Positions 1 through 8,976 of a DNA stretch of 64,000 bases are shown here, piece by piece. How positions within the stretch are numbered: position 1 is the stretch's first letter; every line of letters starts with the position of its first letter. Location: NCBI GenBank assembly GCA_049583635.1, contig JBAUWF010000034.1, forward strand, positions 7,156 through 71,155, written 5' to 3'. Made by a program: the position numbers and the translations under genes. The DNA is from Dokdonella_A sp049583635 (GTDB taxonomy: Bacteria > Pseudomonadota > Gammaproteobacteria > Xanthomonadales > Rhodanobacteraceae). Under the pieces are notes generated by a model, which saw nothing but the letters and a program-made list of their open reading frames with translations, made no database searches and was not told where the DNA came from.

Positions 1-197
1 GGGCTGATCGCAAGGCGTTCATGAGCAACTGTCTCAAGGGCAAGACCGTCGCGGCTCCTGTTGCGAGCAACGGCAGAGCGATGCAGCAGCAGAAAATGAA
101 GTCCTGCAATGCCGAGGCCAAGACCAAGGCACTCAAGGGCGCGGCTCGCAAGTCGTTCATGAAGACCTGCCTGAGCGGTGCTGCGCCGGCCCATTGA
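1..197 (+). CDS. PsiF-repeat protein, 3' end only
   Basis: The reading frame is open from base 3 and stops at TGA 195-197; the 5' end lies outside the window. The visible 64 residues hold two PsiF-type repeats: a partial one ending KAFMSNCLKGK, and a full one running from QQQKMKSCNAEAK to KSFMKTCLSG. PsiF proteins are small exported proteins of unknown biochemical role, named for phosphate-starvation inducibility in E. coli. The paired cysteines (SCN, TCL) fit periplasmic disulfides. The signal peptide cannot be seen here. Family assignment rests on the repeat pattern; function is unknown. Confidence 0.75.
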   Translation, partial: ADRKAFMSNCLKGKTVAAPVASNGRAMQQQKMKSCNAEAKTKALKGAARKSFMKTCLSGAAPAH

Positions 198-363
198 CCG
201 ATCGCGGTTTCTGATCAAGGAAAACCTTCGCTGACAGGCTGCTGCAGAATCCTCCAGCAGCTTGTTGGCGCGATGCATCGCAAGCGGGTCGCTCACCGGC
301 GATTGATTGACACGGCGACGATCGCAGGCCTCACCCACGCGAAACGGTCGAGCGGCCTTTCCA

Positions 364-1317
364 TCAACGCCAGCGATCGGTCGCCTCAATCAGTTCGTGC
401 GTTATGCCGGCCTCGAAAGCTGAATGGCCGGCGTCCGCAACGATACGCAATTCGGCCTGGGGCCACGCGCGATGCAGGTCCCACGCGCTGCGCAACGGGC
501 AGACCACATCGTAGCGTCCCTGCACGATAATGGCGGGAATGTTGTGCAGGCGCGAAGCGTTTTGCAGAAGCTGATCGTCGCTTTCAAAAAAACCGCCGTT
601 GACGAAGTAGTGGCATTCGATACGTGCAAATGCGAGTGCGAATTCGTCTTCGGCGCTACCCGATATGTGCTTCGGATCCTGCCGCAGAAAGCTCGTCGAC
701 GCCTCCCATATCGACCATGCCTTCGCGGCAGCGAGGCGAATCGCAGCGTCAGGGTCGGTCAGGCGTCGAAAGTACGCGCTCATCAGGTCGCCGTGCTCGG
801 AGACCGGGATCGCCGCAAGATAGTGCTCCCAGGCGTCCGGAAAAAGCGCGTCGCAGCCTTTCTGGTAGAACCACTCTAGTTCCCAGCGGCGCAGCATGAA
901 AATGCCGCGCAACACGAGTTCGCTGACGCATTGCGGATGAGTCTGCGCGTAGGCAAGCGCCAGCGTTGAACCCCACGAACCGCCAAATACCTGCCAGCGC
1001 TCAATGGCGAGATGCTCGCGCAGGCGTTCGATGTCGGCCACCAGGTGCCAGGTCGTGTTGTCGGTCAATTCGGCATGCGGCGTCGATCGCCCGCATCCAC
1101 GCTGATCGAAAAGGATGATGCGATACGCTTCGGAATCGAAGAATTGGCGGCACTTCGCGTTGCAACCGGCACCCGGACCGCCGTGCAGAAACACCACCGG
1201 CTTGCCCTCGGGATTGCCGCATTGCTCGTAGTAAATCCTATGCAACGCCGATACTTCGAGAAACCCGCTGTCGAACGGCTCGATTTCCGGATACAAGGTC
1301 CTGCGTGACTCGCCCAT
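364..1317 (-). CDS. pip: proline iminopeptidase (alpha/beta hydrolase, S33)
   Basis: Removes N-terminal proline from peptides in the cytoplasm. Seen: the oxyanion HGGPGAG motif, nucleophile elbow GGSWGS, acid in QGRYDVVCP and the terminal histidine in DAGHSAF, so the Ser-Asp-His triad is complete. About 317 residues, the usual family length. The start at MGESRRTLYPEIEP matches the family N-terminus; the frame extends 30 residues further upstream, but that stretch is not conserved in character. It is transcribed toward the PsiF gene and follows tRNA-Pro on the same strand. Confidence 0.93.
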   Translation of the reverse strand: MGESRRTLYPEIEPFDSGFLEVSALHRIYYEQCGNPEGKPVVFLHGGPGAGCNAKCRQFFDSEAYRIILFDQRGCGRSTPHAELTDNTTWHLVADIERLREHLAIERWQVFGGSWGSTLALAYAQTHPQCVSELVLRGIFMLRRWELEWFYQKGCDALFPDAWEHYLAAIPVSEHGDLMSAYFRRLTDPDAAIRLAAAKAWSIWEASTSFLRQDPKHISGSAEDEFALAFARIECHYFVNGGFFESDDQLLQNASRLHNIPAIIVQGRYDVVCPLRSAWDLHRAWPQAELRIVADAGHSAFEAGITHELIEATDRWR

Positions 1318-1499
1318 CTCGATGGCTACCGAAAGCTCTTGGTAAAAACCTGCTGTTCCTTGAAAAGTGTGACCAAGGATGGCCGCTTTTTGATCCGGCC
1401 TTCCCATCAGAAGCGATGGGATAAATCATCAAAAGTCCGGCCAGGGATCGCCGGCTTGTCCTTTGCGTGGAGAGACCAGCGAAAAGCTGACCAAAACCA

Positions 1500-1576
1500 T
1501 GGTCGGGGCGGCGGGATTTGAACCCACGACCACCTGCCCCCCAGGCAGGTGCGCTACCAGGCTGCGCTACGCCCCG
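1500..1576 (-). tRNA. tRNA-Pro (anticodon GGG)
   Basis: Full cloverleaf on the minus strand. The acceptor stem CGGGGCG pairs with CGCCCCG. The anticodon stem CCTGC/GCAGG encloses the loop CTGGGGG, giving anticodon GGG. The T-loop is GTTCAAATC, and CCA is encoded. 77 nt. It lies about 100 bp downstream of the MerR-type gene on the same strand, so it may be read from the ihfA operon; no separate strong promoter was recognised. Confidence 0.97.
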
Positions 1577-1681
1577 ACGGATGAACGATCATAGCAAGAA
1601 CCATGTGCCGAAGAACCTTGCAATGAACGACGACGTGACGAGATGCAGCCATGGATGGCTGCTGCGCGACCGGAATAGCCA

Positions 1682-2038
1682 CTATTGCCTCAGGATTTGC
1701 AGCAACTCCTCAAGCTCAAGCCGCAGCTGGCGCACGATCTGGCTCGACATGCTGATTTCCATCCTTCCCTGGGCACCATCGAGCCGCTGGCGGGCACCGG
1801 TGATCGTGAAGCCCTGATCGTACAGCAACGAACGGATCTGCCGGATCACGAGCACATCGTGACGCTGATAATAGCGACGGTTGCCGCGCCGCTTGACCGG
1901 TTTGAGGTTGGTGAACTCCTGTTCCCAATAGCGCAAGACGTGCGGTTTCACACCGCACAACTCGCTGACCTCGCCGATGGTGAAATAGCGTTTGGCCGGA
2001 ATTGCCGGCAATTCGCTATTGCTGCCCTGATCCAACAT
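1682..2038 (-). CDS. MerR-family transcriptional regulator next to ihfA
   Basis: A 118-residue protein with an N-terminal MerR winged helix (YFTIGEVSELCGVKPHVLRYWE, about residues 18-39, then RRGNRRYYQRHDV) and a short C-terminal coiled coil. There is no effector domain and no metal-binding cysteine set. A MerR-like gene directly after ihfA is a conserved arrangement in many gammaproteobacteria; its target is not established. Its start overlaps the 3' end of ihfA by 23 bp, so translation is probably coupled. Operator and ligand cannot be inferred from the sequence. Confidence 0.88.
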   Translation of the reverse strand: MLDQGSNSELPAIPAKRYFTIGEVSELCGVKPHVLRYWEQEFTNLKPVKRRGNRRYYQRHDVLVIRQIRSLLYDQGFTITGARQRLDGAQGRMEISMSSQIVRQLRLELEELLQILRQ

Positions 2039-2318
2039 AGGCTTCGACCCGGAGCTTCAGCTTCTGACCTGGGCGAAACGTCACCACACGGCGCGCGGAA
2101 ATCGGAATCTCCTCGCCGGTTTTCGGGTTCCGCCCGGGTCGCTGATTCTTGAAACGCAGATCGAAATTGCCAAAGCCCGACAATTTCACCTGCTCCCCTT
2201 TTTCCAACGCGTCGCGCACGACCTCGAAAAAGGCGTCGACAAAGTCCTTCGCTTCGCGTTTGTTCAGCCCGACCTCAAGAAACAGTCGCTCGGCCATCTC
2301 CGCTTTGGTCAGCGCCAT
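2016..2318 (-). CDS. ihfA: integration host factor subunit alpha
   Basis: A 100-residue DNA-bending protein of the HU/IHF fold that pairs with IhfB. Seen: MALTKAEMAERLF at the N-terminus, the GFGNFDLR turn, and the arm motif RPGRNPKTGEEIPI, whose proline intercalates into the minor groove. A GGTAGG element precedes the chosen ATG. The ATG is one base past the pheT stop, as in E. coli, where ihfA ends the pheST operon. Its length equals that of the family. Confidence 0.97.
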   Translation of the reverse strand: MALTKAEMAERLFLEVGLNKREAKDFVDAFFEVVRDALEKGEQVKLSGFGNFDLRFKNQRPGRNPKTGEEIPISARRVVTFRPGQKLKLRVEAYVGSGQQ

Positions 2319-2319
2319 C

Positions 2320-4695
2320 CTACCCTCGCAACGTTGCCATGCAACCGGTTTCCAGGGCGGCGACCGCGAGAGCGACACAGTGATCCGCTTCCTGATCCGT
2401 AAGCGTGCGCGATGCGTCCTGTAAAATCAAGCCCATAGCGAGACTTTTGACTCCGGTTCCTAGATTGCCCCCGCTGTAGAGATCAAACAGGCGAATGTCA
2501 TGCAGGACCGGACCCACCGCCGCGCGAACCGTCGCCTCGATGCGCCCATAGGACGTATTTTCCGGAACTACAATCGCAATGTCGCGCCGCACCATCGGAA
2601 AACGCGACAACGGCGCGGCGCGCGGAAGCACGCGCGCAGCCAACTCGCCGAGGGCAAGTTCGAATACGTAAACATCGTCCAGATCGAGTGCGCCAAGAAG
2701 CTGCGGGTGCAACGCGCCAAGATAGCCCATGCTGCGGCCGTTGCGCGACAATGCGGCGCCGCGTCCAGGGTGCAGCCAGGGTTGATCTGCCTCCCCAAAC
2801 ATAAACTCGCCGGGCGCACCGGTCAATTGCAGCAACGATTCGACATCGCCCTTGAGATCAAAAAAATCGACTGCGCGGCGTTCGGATTCGGCCCATTGCT
2901 CGGCCACGGCGAGCCCGCAGGCGACGCCGGCGATGCGCACTTCTTCGTTGACATCGTCGCGGCCCCGTTGAAACACGCGCCCGATTTCGAACAGACGCAC
3001 ACGTTCGCGTTGGCGACGGCGATTTCCGCCGAGCGCTGTCACCAGCCCTGGAAGCAGTGAAGTGCGCATTGCGCCAAGTTCCGCCGAGAGCGGATTTGCA
3101 AGCGCCACGGCATTGTCCGCCAGCCCCCACAGCTCCAGCAAGTCCCGATCGAGAAAGGCAAGGCACAATGCCTCGCAGTAATCGCGTGCGGCAAGCTGTG
3201 CCCGAAACACGCGCTCGGGCACGATTTCCTCAAGCAGTGGCGCCACCGCCAAGTCACCACGCGGCGGACGTGTCGGTACCCGCTCGTAACCGTACACGCG
3301 CACGACTTCCTCGATCAGGTCTTCCTCGATCGCGATATCGAAGCGCCAGCTCGGGGCCACGATCGACCAGCCATCGCCGGTGTTCTCAACCGTCATGCCA
3401 AGCTTGCTCAGGATACGCACTACCTCGGCGTCATCGATTGTCATTCCGCATACGCGGGTCAGACGATCCCGGCGCAATTTGACGCGCGGACGGGTCGGCA
3501 GATGCGCCGGCAGCAGCGCTTCCTCTACCGGCCCGGCGCTACCGCCGGCAATCGAGATCAGCAGCTCGCTCGCGCGCTCGATCGCAAGCCGTGGCAGTTC
3601 GAAATCGACACCACGTTCGAAGCGATGCGATGCGTCGGTATGCAATCCCAGCCTGCGCGCACGCCCGAGGATCGCGGTCGGCGCGAAATGCGCGCTTTCG
3701 AGAAACACGTTACAGGTGGAGGTGGTCGTGCGTGAGACATGACCGCCGATGATGCCGGCGACGGCCAGTGCCTTGTTGTCGTCCGCGATCACGAGAAATT
3801 CCGGATCGAGCTTTGGCTCACTGCCATCGAGCAGCTGCAACTTCTCGCCGGCGGCTGCGCGCCGCACGGTGATATCACCCGCCAGGCAGTCGTTGTCGAA
3901 GGCATGAAGCGGTTGGCCCAGCTCCAGCATCACGTAGTTGGTGACGTCGACCACCGCACCTATCGAGCGCAGGCCGGAGCGATGCAGGCGATCGAGCAGC
4001 CACTGCGGGCTAGGTGCGGTCGCATCGATGCCGCTGATCACGCGACCGAGGTAACGCGGACAATCGGCGCCCGCCTGCAAGTGGATTTCCCGACGCTCGG
4101 TGCTGATTGCCGCAACGGTTGGTGCCGCAGGCTCCTGCAGAGAACTGCCGAACAGGGTCGCGGCTTCACGCGCGAGGCCGCGCATGCCCAGGCAATCGGG
4201 CCGGTTGGGTGTGAGCTTGAGTTCCAGGCTGGCATCGGGCAGATCGAGAAAGTCGGCCAACGTTCCTCCAAGCGGAGCATCGCCCGGCAACTCCAGCAAA
4301 CCATCGGCATCGTCGCCGATGGCGAGTTCCGCCGCCGAACAAAGCATTCCGGCGGACTCGACGCCGCGCAGCGTTGCAGTCTTGATGCGGGCGCCGTTCG
4401 GCAGCGTCGCACCGACGGTCGCCAGCGGCGCTTTCAGGCCTGCGCGAGCATTCGGCGCACCGCAGACGACCGTCGCTTCGATCGACCCGGTTGCCACCCT
4501 GCAGATGCGCAGCTTGTCCGCGTTCGGATGTGGATCACAGGCCAGGATCTCGGCGACGACGACACCGCCGAGTCCGCCACCCAGTGGTTCGACGTGTTCG
4601 ACCTCCAGACCACCCATGGTCAGGCGTTCCACCAGCGCGTCGCGTTCGAGCGGGAGTTCGACCAGGGATCGGAGCCAGTTTTCACTGAACTTCAT
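2320..4695 (-). CDS. pheT: phenylalanine--tRNA ligase beta subunit
   Basis: A 791-residue beta subunit of the alpha2-beta2 PheRS. Domains in order: N-terminal strand MKFSENWLRSLV, tRNA-binding EMAP/OB domain (about 40-150), B3/B4 editing region around 200-390, B5 domain around 400-470, catalytic-like core, and C-terminal anticodon-binding FDX-ACB domain (SRFPMVRRDIAIVV onward). The frame extends 67 residues upstream over the pheS end; MKFSENW is the family start. It lies 11 bp after pheS and 1 bp before ihfA, so it is cotranscribed. Confidence 0.97.
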   Translation of the reverse strand: MKFSENWLRSLVELPLERDALVERLTMGGLEVEHVEPLGGGLGGVVVAEILACDPHPNADKLRICRVATGSIEATVVCGAPNARAGLKAPLATVGATLPNGARIKTATLRGVESAGMLCSAAELAIGDDADGLLELPGDAPLGGTLADFLDLPDASLELKLTPNRPDCLGMRGLAREAATLFGSSLQEPAAPTVAAISTERREIHLQAGADCPRYLGRVISGIDATAPSPQWLLDRLHRSGLRSIGAVVDVTNYVMLELGQPLHAFDNDCLAGDITVRRAAAGEKLQLLDGSEPKLDPEFLVIADDNKALAVAGIIGGHVSRTTTSTCNVFLESAHFAPTAILGRARRLGLHTDASHRFERGVDFELPRLAIERASELLISIAGGSAGPVEEALLPAHLPTRPRVKLRRDRLTRVCGMTIDDAEVVRILSKLGMTVENTGDGWSIVAPSWRFDIAIEEDLIEEVVRVYGYERVPTRPPRGDLAVAPLLEEIVPERVFRAQLAARDYCEALCLAFLDRDLLELWGLADNAVALANPLSAELGAMRTSLLPGLVTALGGNRRRQRERVRLFEIGRVFQRGRDDVNEEVRIAGVACGLAVAEQWAESERRAVDFFDLKGDVESLLQLTGAPGEFMFGEADQPWLHPGRGAALSRNGRSMGYLGALHPQLLGALDLDDVYVFELALGELAARVLPRAAPLSRFPMVRRDIAIVVPENTSYGRIEATVRAAVGPVLHDIRLFDLYSGGNLGTGVKSLAMGLILQDASRTLTDQEADHCVALAVAALETGCMATLRG

Positions 4696-4706
4696 GGCGT
4701 ATCCGG

Positions 4707-5699
4707 TCAGGCAAACTGGCGCAGAAAGCGCAGGTCGTTCTCGAAGAACGCGCGCAGGTCGTCGACCCCGTAGCGCAACATCGCCAGGCGTTCGACACCG
4801 ATGCCGAACGCGAAACCGGTGTAGCGCTCCGGGTCGATCGCGCAGGCGTGCAGAACATTCGGATGCACCATGCCGCAACCGAGTACTTCGAGCCACGATG
4901 TCGCGCCGGCCCGCTCCCAGCCGATATCGACCTCGGCGCCGGGTTCCACGAACGGGAAATAGCTCGGCCGAAAACGCATGTCGAAGTCGCGCTCGAAGAA
5001 TGCACGCACGAATTCGACCAGCGTGCCCTTCAGATCGGCGAAACTCGCGTCCTCGGTCACCAGAATGCCTTCGACCTGATGGAACATCGGCGAATGGGTC
5101 TGGTCCGAATCGCTGCGGTAGACCTTGCCCGCCGCGATCAGCCGGATCGGCGGTTGACGCCCCGTCATCGCCCGAATCTGCACCGGCGAAGTATGCGTAC
5201 GCAGTAGTCGTCCGTCCGGAAAATAGAACGTGTCGTGCATCGCCCGCGCCGGATGATACGGTGGAAAGTTGAGCGCCTCGAAGTTGTGATGGTCGTCCTC
5301 GATTTCCGGACCTTCGGCTGTCGCATAACCGAGCCGATTGAAAATCTCGACTATCCTGTCGAGCGCCAGCGTGATCGGATGCAGATTGCCACGCTGACTG
5401 CGCCGCCCCGGCAGCGTGACATCGACCCGCTCATCGGCCAGCCGGCGTGCGACTGTTGCCTGATCCAGCTGGTTGCGCCGCAGCGCAATCGCCTGCTGCA
5501 GTTGATCCCTGGCCAGATTCCAGCGCGCACCCTGGGCCTTGCGTTCCTCCGACGGCAACTTTCCAAGGCCTTTCAACTGCTCGGAGACGACCCCGTTCTT
5601 GCCGAGCAGGGAAACCCGTAGCGCGTCCAGATTTTCGCGCGTGGCAGCACCGGCAATGCTGGCCAGCGCCTGATCAATACGGGAGGTGAAATCATCCAT
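4707..5699 (-). CDS. pheS: phenylalanine--tRNA ligase alpha subunit
   Basis: A 330-residue catalytic subunit that activates phenylalanine. It has an N-terminal coiled coil (about 1-85), then the class II core with HPITLALDRI, motif 2 (GKVYRSDSDQTHSPMFHQVEG) and motif 3 (GFAFGIGVERLAMLRYG). The start at MDDFTSRID was chosen because GGAA stands six bases before it; an in-frame ATG two codons upstream leaves no spacing. No Phe-rich pheM-like leader peptide was found in the 96 bp after rplT, so attenuation of the E. coli type is not evident. Confidence 0.96.
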   Translation of the reverse strand: MDDFTSRIDQALASIAGAATRENLDALRVSLLGKNGVVSEQLKGLGKLPSEERKAQGARWNLARDQLQQAIALRRNQLDQATVARRLADERVDVTLPGRRSQRGNLHPITLALDRIVEIFNRLGYATAEGPEIEDDHHNFEALNFPPYHPARAMHDTFYFPDGRLLRTHTSPVQIRAMTGRQPPIRLIAAGKVYRSDSDQTHSPMFHQVEGILVTEDASFADLKGTLVEFVRAFFERDFDMRFRPSYFPFVEPGAEVDIGWERAGATSWLEVLGCGMVHPNVLHACAIDPERYTGFAFGIGVERLAMLRYGVDDLRAFFENDLRFLRQFA

Positions 5700-5795
5700 C
5701 TGCATTTCCGCGCCAAGAACGACAGGGGCCGGACACCGCCGCTCCCCCATCCATGCGCATGCGGGCTATTCGGACGCAGGCCGGATCGCAGCGGA

Positions 5796-6155
5796 TTACC
5801 CGGCCAGACCGGTCTTGGCCCGCTCGGCCAACGCGCCGAACGCCTTGATGTCATGCACCGCGATATCGGCCAGGACCTTGCGATCCACCGCAATACCGGC
5901 CTTGCCCAAGCCGTTCATCAGACGGCTGTAGCTCAGACCATACTGGCGCGCCGCCGCGTTGATGCGCACGATCCACAGTGCGCGAAACTGCCGCTTGCGC
6001 TGCTTGCGCCCGATGTACGCGTATTGCAGTGATTTGGTGACAGCCTGCTTGGCGACGCGATAAACCTTGCGCCGTGCGTTGTAGTAACCCTTGGCCCTGC
6101 CCAGCAGTCGCTTGTGCCGGCGATGGGCGGTAACGCCGCGTTTGACTCGTGCCAT
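5796..6155 (-). CDS. rplT: 50S ribosomal protein L20
   Basis: A 119-residue 23S rRNA-binding assembly protein. It begins MARVKRGVTAHRRHKRLLG and has the typical strongly basic N-terminal extension followed by the globular domain (RINAAARQYGLSYSRLMNGL). It lies 12 bp after rpmI and is cotranscribed. In E. coli and relatives L20 also represses rpmI-rplT translation by binding the leader mRNA; see the rpmI upstream hairpin. Confidence 0.98.
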   Translation of the reverse strand: MARVKRGVTAHRRHKRLLGRAKGYYNARRKVYRVAKQAVTKSLQYAYIGRKQRKRQFRALWIVRINAAARQYGLSYSRLMNGLGKAGIAVDRKVLADIAVHDIKAFGALAERAKTGLAG

Positions 6156-6167
6156 CGTCGTTCCCCC

Positions 6168-6365
6168 TTACGCGTACGGAAGCATGCGCGCGACGCGGCC
6201 CGCATCTTCCTTTCGCACATGGTTGGGGGCACGCAGACCGCGCTTGAGTTTGGTCGACTTCTTGGTCAGGATGTGACTCCTGAACGCATGGCCGCACTTG
6301 AACGTGCCGGATGCGGTCTTGCGGAACCGCTTGGCGGCGGCCCGGTTGGTCTTCATCTTGGGCAT
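6168..6365 (-). CDS. rpmI: 50S ribosomal protein L35
   Basis: 65 residues, the normal length, beginning MPKMKTNRAAAKRF with a highly basic composition and an FKCGHAFRSHILTKKS centre. A GAAGGAGAT ribosome-binding site precedes the ATG. It lies between infC and rplT in the universally conserved order. The 138 bp between infC and rpmI is unusually long for this operon and carries a small perfect hairpin (6405-6420). Confidence 0.98.
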   Translation of the reverse strand: MPKMKTNRAAAKRFRKTASGTFKCGHAFRSHILTKKSTKLKRGLRAPNHVRKEDAGRVARMLPYA

Positions 6366-6404
6366 GGCCCATCTCCTTCGTTGTTGTTCGTTACGGGTCG
6401 AGCG

Positions 6405-6420
6405 GTGGGCACATGCCCAC
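6405..6420 (-). promoter_or_regulatory. perfect hairpin in the rpmI leader, possible L20 operator
   Basis: On the minus strand GTGGGC-ATGT-GCCCAC forms a perfect 6-bp stem with a 4-nt loop, ending 39 bases before the rpmI start. In E. coli, L20 represses rpmI translation through structured leader RNA that mimics its 23S site. The location fits that role, but I cannot confirm an L20-binding fold by eye; it may only be a small stable stem. Confidence 0.35.
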
Positions 6421-6503
6421 GCTTTCCATCCTGCTCGAACCAGCTTGTAGGTCCTTGCGGGCCGGGTTTTACTTTCCTCGATGCATTGCGCCGCGCGCGC
6501 TGC

Positions 6504-7025
6504 TTATTTCTTTTTCGGAGCGACCATCATCACCATCAGGCGCCCTTCCATGCGCGGATACTGCTCGATCGTGGCTTCCTCGGCGATATCGGCGGCGATC
6601 TTGTTCACCATCGCCTGGCCGAGTTCCTGATGGGCCATCTCGCGACCGCGAAAACGAACCGTGATCTTGACACGGTCGCCCTCATCGAGAAAACGCTTGA
6701 GGTTGCGCAACTTGATCTGATAGTCACCGACATCGGTAGTCGGCCGGAACTTCAGCTCCTTGATCTCGATCTGCTTGGCCTTCTTCTTGGCGGCGTTGGC
6801 CTTCTTCTGCTGATCGAAACGGAACTTGCCGAAGTCCATGATCCGACAGACCGGCGGATCGGCATTCGGCTGGATTTCCACCAGATCCAGACCCGCTTCT
6901 TCCGACATCGCGAGCGCTTCTTCGCGAGACAAAATGCCTGCTTGCTCACCCTGCGCGTCTATCACACGAACCCGCGGCACGCGGATGTCGTGATTCCTGC
7001 GGTTGATCTTGTTGTCTGTGGCGAT
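6504..7025 (-). CDS. infC: translation initiation factor IF-3 (ATC start codon)
   Basis: A 173-residue factor that binds the 30S subunit and proofreads start codons. It has an N-terminal domain to about residue 75, a lysine-rich linker (QQKKANAAKKKAKQ), and a C-terminal domain with ELKFRP, FRGREMAHQELG and a final APKKK. The first ordinary start codon (GTG 6980) would drop conserved N-terminal residues. An in-frame ATC at 7023-7025 gives I-A-T-D-N-K-I-N-R-R at the right length and has a perfect GGAGG at 7034-7038, eight bases away. Rare AUU/AUC/AUA starts are the hallmark of IF-3 autoregulation. It is 31 bp after thrS. Confidence 0.96.
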   Translation of the reverse strand: MATDNKINRRNHDIRVPRVRVIDAQGEQAGILSREEALAMSEEAGLDLVEIQPNADPPVCRIMDFGKFRFDQQKKANAAKKKAKQIEIKELKFRPTTDVGDYQIKLRNLKRFLDEGDRVKITVRFRGREMAHQELGQAMVNKIAADIAEEATIEQYPRMEGRLMVMMVAPKKK

Positions 7026-7056
7026 ACGTTCGTCCTCCCGAAAATGAATTGCAGCG

Positions 7057-8976
7057 TCAGCCGCGATTGCGACCGGTCAGCGCGCATTCCGACCGCAACC
7101 GCTCCGCGAACCCGTCCACCGTCATGGATCCAAGATCGTCTCCGGCACACGCGCGCACCGCAACCAACCCCGAGTCCTTTTCCCGGTCGCCGATGACAAG
7201 GAGGTAGGGAACGCGGTGCAGCGTGCGGTCGCGGATTTTATAGCCGATCTTCTCGTTACGCAAATCCGATTCCACCCGGAAACCTTTGTCGACAAGGGCT
7301 TGCGTCACGCTCGTCACGGCATCGGTCTGCGCGTCGGTGATGTTCATGACCACCGCCTGCACGGGCGCCAGCCAGGGCGGGAAATTGCCGGCGTGGTGCT
7401 CGATCAGAATGCCGATGAAACGCTCCATCGAGCCGACGATGGCCCGGTGCAGCATGACCGGCGCATGCCGGGCCGAGTCCTCGCCCACATATTCGGCGCC
7501 AAGCCGGCCCGGCATCGAGAAATCGACCTGCATGGTGCCGACCTGCCAGGCGCGGCCGAGCGAATCCTTCATGTGGTATTCGATCTTGGGGCCGTAGAAC
7601 GCGCCCTCGCCCGGAAGCTCCTGCCAAGCGACGCCACAGGTCGCCAGCGCCGCGCGCAGCGCGTGTTCGGACTTGTCCCAGACCTCATCCGAACCCATGC
7701 GCTGATCCGGGCGCAGCGCAATCTTGAGACCCACATCGGAAAAGCCGAAGTCGGCGTAGACCTGCGTGGCCTGGCGATGGAACGCGACCACCTCGGACTC
7801 AACCTGCTCGTCGGTGCAGAAGATATGGCCGTCGTCCTGCACGAAGCCGCGCACGCGCATGAGGCCGTGCAGGGCGCCGGAAGGCTCGTTGCGCACGCAC
7901 GAACCGAACTCGCCGTAGCGGATCGGCAGTTCGCGATAGCTGTGCAACCCGTGGTTGAAGATCTGGATGTGGCCGGGGCAATTCATCGGCTTCACCGCAT
8001 AAGTCCGCTTCTCGGACTCGGTGAAGAACATGTTGTCCTTGTAGTTGTCCCAATGGCCCGATTTCTTCCACAGATCGACATCGAGGATCTGCGGGCAGTG
8101 CACTTCCTGATAGCCGCTGTCGCGGTAGACCTTGCGCATGTACTGCTCGACGACCTGCCAGATCGACCAGCCTTTCGGGTGCCAGAACACCAGCCCCGGC
8201 GCCTCGTCCTGCATATGAAACAGGTCGAGCTGCTTGCCGAGCTTGCGGTGGTCACGCTTCTCGGCTTCCTCGATCCGCGTGATGTAGGCATCGAGTTGCT
8301 TCTTGTTCGCCCAGGCGGTGCCGTAGATGCGCTGCAACTGCTCGTTCTCGGCGTTGCCGCGCCAGTACGCACCGGAAATGCGTGTCAGCTTGAACGCCTT
8401 GAGGAAGCGCGTGTTCGGCACGTGCGGACCGCGGCACATGTCGACGTATTCCTCGTGGTAGTACAGGCCCATCGCCTTCTCGTCGGGCATGTCGTCGATC
8501 AGGCGCAGCTTGTAGTCCTCGCCGCGTGACTTGAACACCTCGATGACCTCGGCACGCGGCGTCACCTTCTTGATGACGTCGTAGTCCTTGTCGATCAGCT
8601 CGCGCATGCGCTGCTCGATCGCGGCAAGATCCTCGGGCGTGAACGGACGTTCGTAAGCGATGTCGTAATAGAACCCGTCCTCGATGACCGGACCGATCAC
8701 CATCTTCGCGCTCGGGAACAGCTGCTTGACGGCATGGCCGACGAGATGCGCGGTCGAGTGGCGGATGATTTCGACCCCCTCAACATCCTTGGGCGTGATG
8801 ATGCGCAAGTTCGCATCGTGGTCGATGCGGTCGCCGGCATCGACGAGTTTGCCATCGACCGCGCCGGCGACCGTTGCCTTTGCGAGACCGGGACCGATCG
8901 AGGCCGCGACTTCGGCAACCGTGACGGGATGATCGAACGGCTTCTTGCTGCCGTCCGGAAGAGTGATATTGATCAT
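7057..8976 (-). CDS. thrS: threonine--tRNA ligase
   Basis: A 639-residue class II synthetase. It has an N-terminal TGS domain (MINITLPDGSKKPFD), an editing domain with HSTAHLVGHAVKQLFP and a later C in YVDMCRGPH, a catalytic core with zinc ligands (the cysteine in MNCPGH plus histidines), motif 2 (MRVRGFVQDDGHIF), motif 3 (MLHRAIVGSMERFIGIL) and an anticodon-binding C-terminus. The start is the family MIN; the 24 upstream in-frame residues are not conserved in character. First gene of the thrS-infC-rpmI-rplT-pheST-ihfA operon. Confidence 0.97.
   Translation of the reverse strand: MINITLPDGSKKPFDHPVTVAEVAASIGPGLAKATVAGAVDGKLVDAGDRIDHDANLRIITPKDVEGVEIIRHSTAHLVGHAVKQLFPSAKMVIGPVIEDGFYYDIAYERPFTPEDLAAIEQRMRELIDKDYDVIKKVTPRAEVIEVFKSRGEDYKLRLIDDMPDEKAMGLYYHEEYVDMCRGPHVPNTRFLKAFKLTRISGAYWRGNAENEQLQRIYGTAWANKKQLDAYITRIEEAEKRDHRKLGKQLDLFHMQDEAPGLVFWHPKGWSIWQVVEQYMRKVYRDSGYQEVHCPQILDVDLWKKSGHWDNYKDNMFFTESEKRTYAVKPMNCPGHIQIFNHGLHSYRELPIRYGEFGSCVRNEPSGALHGLMRVRGFVQDDGHIFCTDEQVESEVVAFHRQATQVYADFGFSDVGLKIALRPDQRMGSDEVWDKSEHALRAALATCGVAWQELPGEGAFYGPKIEYHMKDSLGRAWQVGTMQVDFSMPGRLGAEYVGEDSARHAPVMLHRAIVGSMERFIGILIEHHAGNFPPWLAPVQAVVMNITDAQTDAVTSVTQALVDKGFRVESDLRNEKIGYKIRDRTLHRVPYLLVIGDREKDSGLVAVRACAGDDLGSMTVDGFAERLRSECALTGRNRG

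Noticed and set aside
1441..1500. Terminator after tRNA-Pro
   Set aside because: GGTCAGC-TTTTC-GCTGGTC can pair with two G-U pairs on the minus strand, but there is no T-run after it, so it was not listed as a terminator.
5700..5795. pheM-like leader peptide or attenuator before pheS
   Set aside because: No short frame with a run of Phe codons and no terminator-like stem with a T-run was found.
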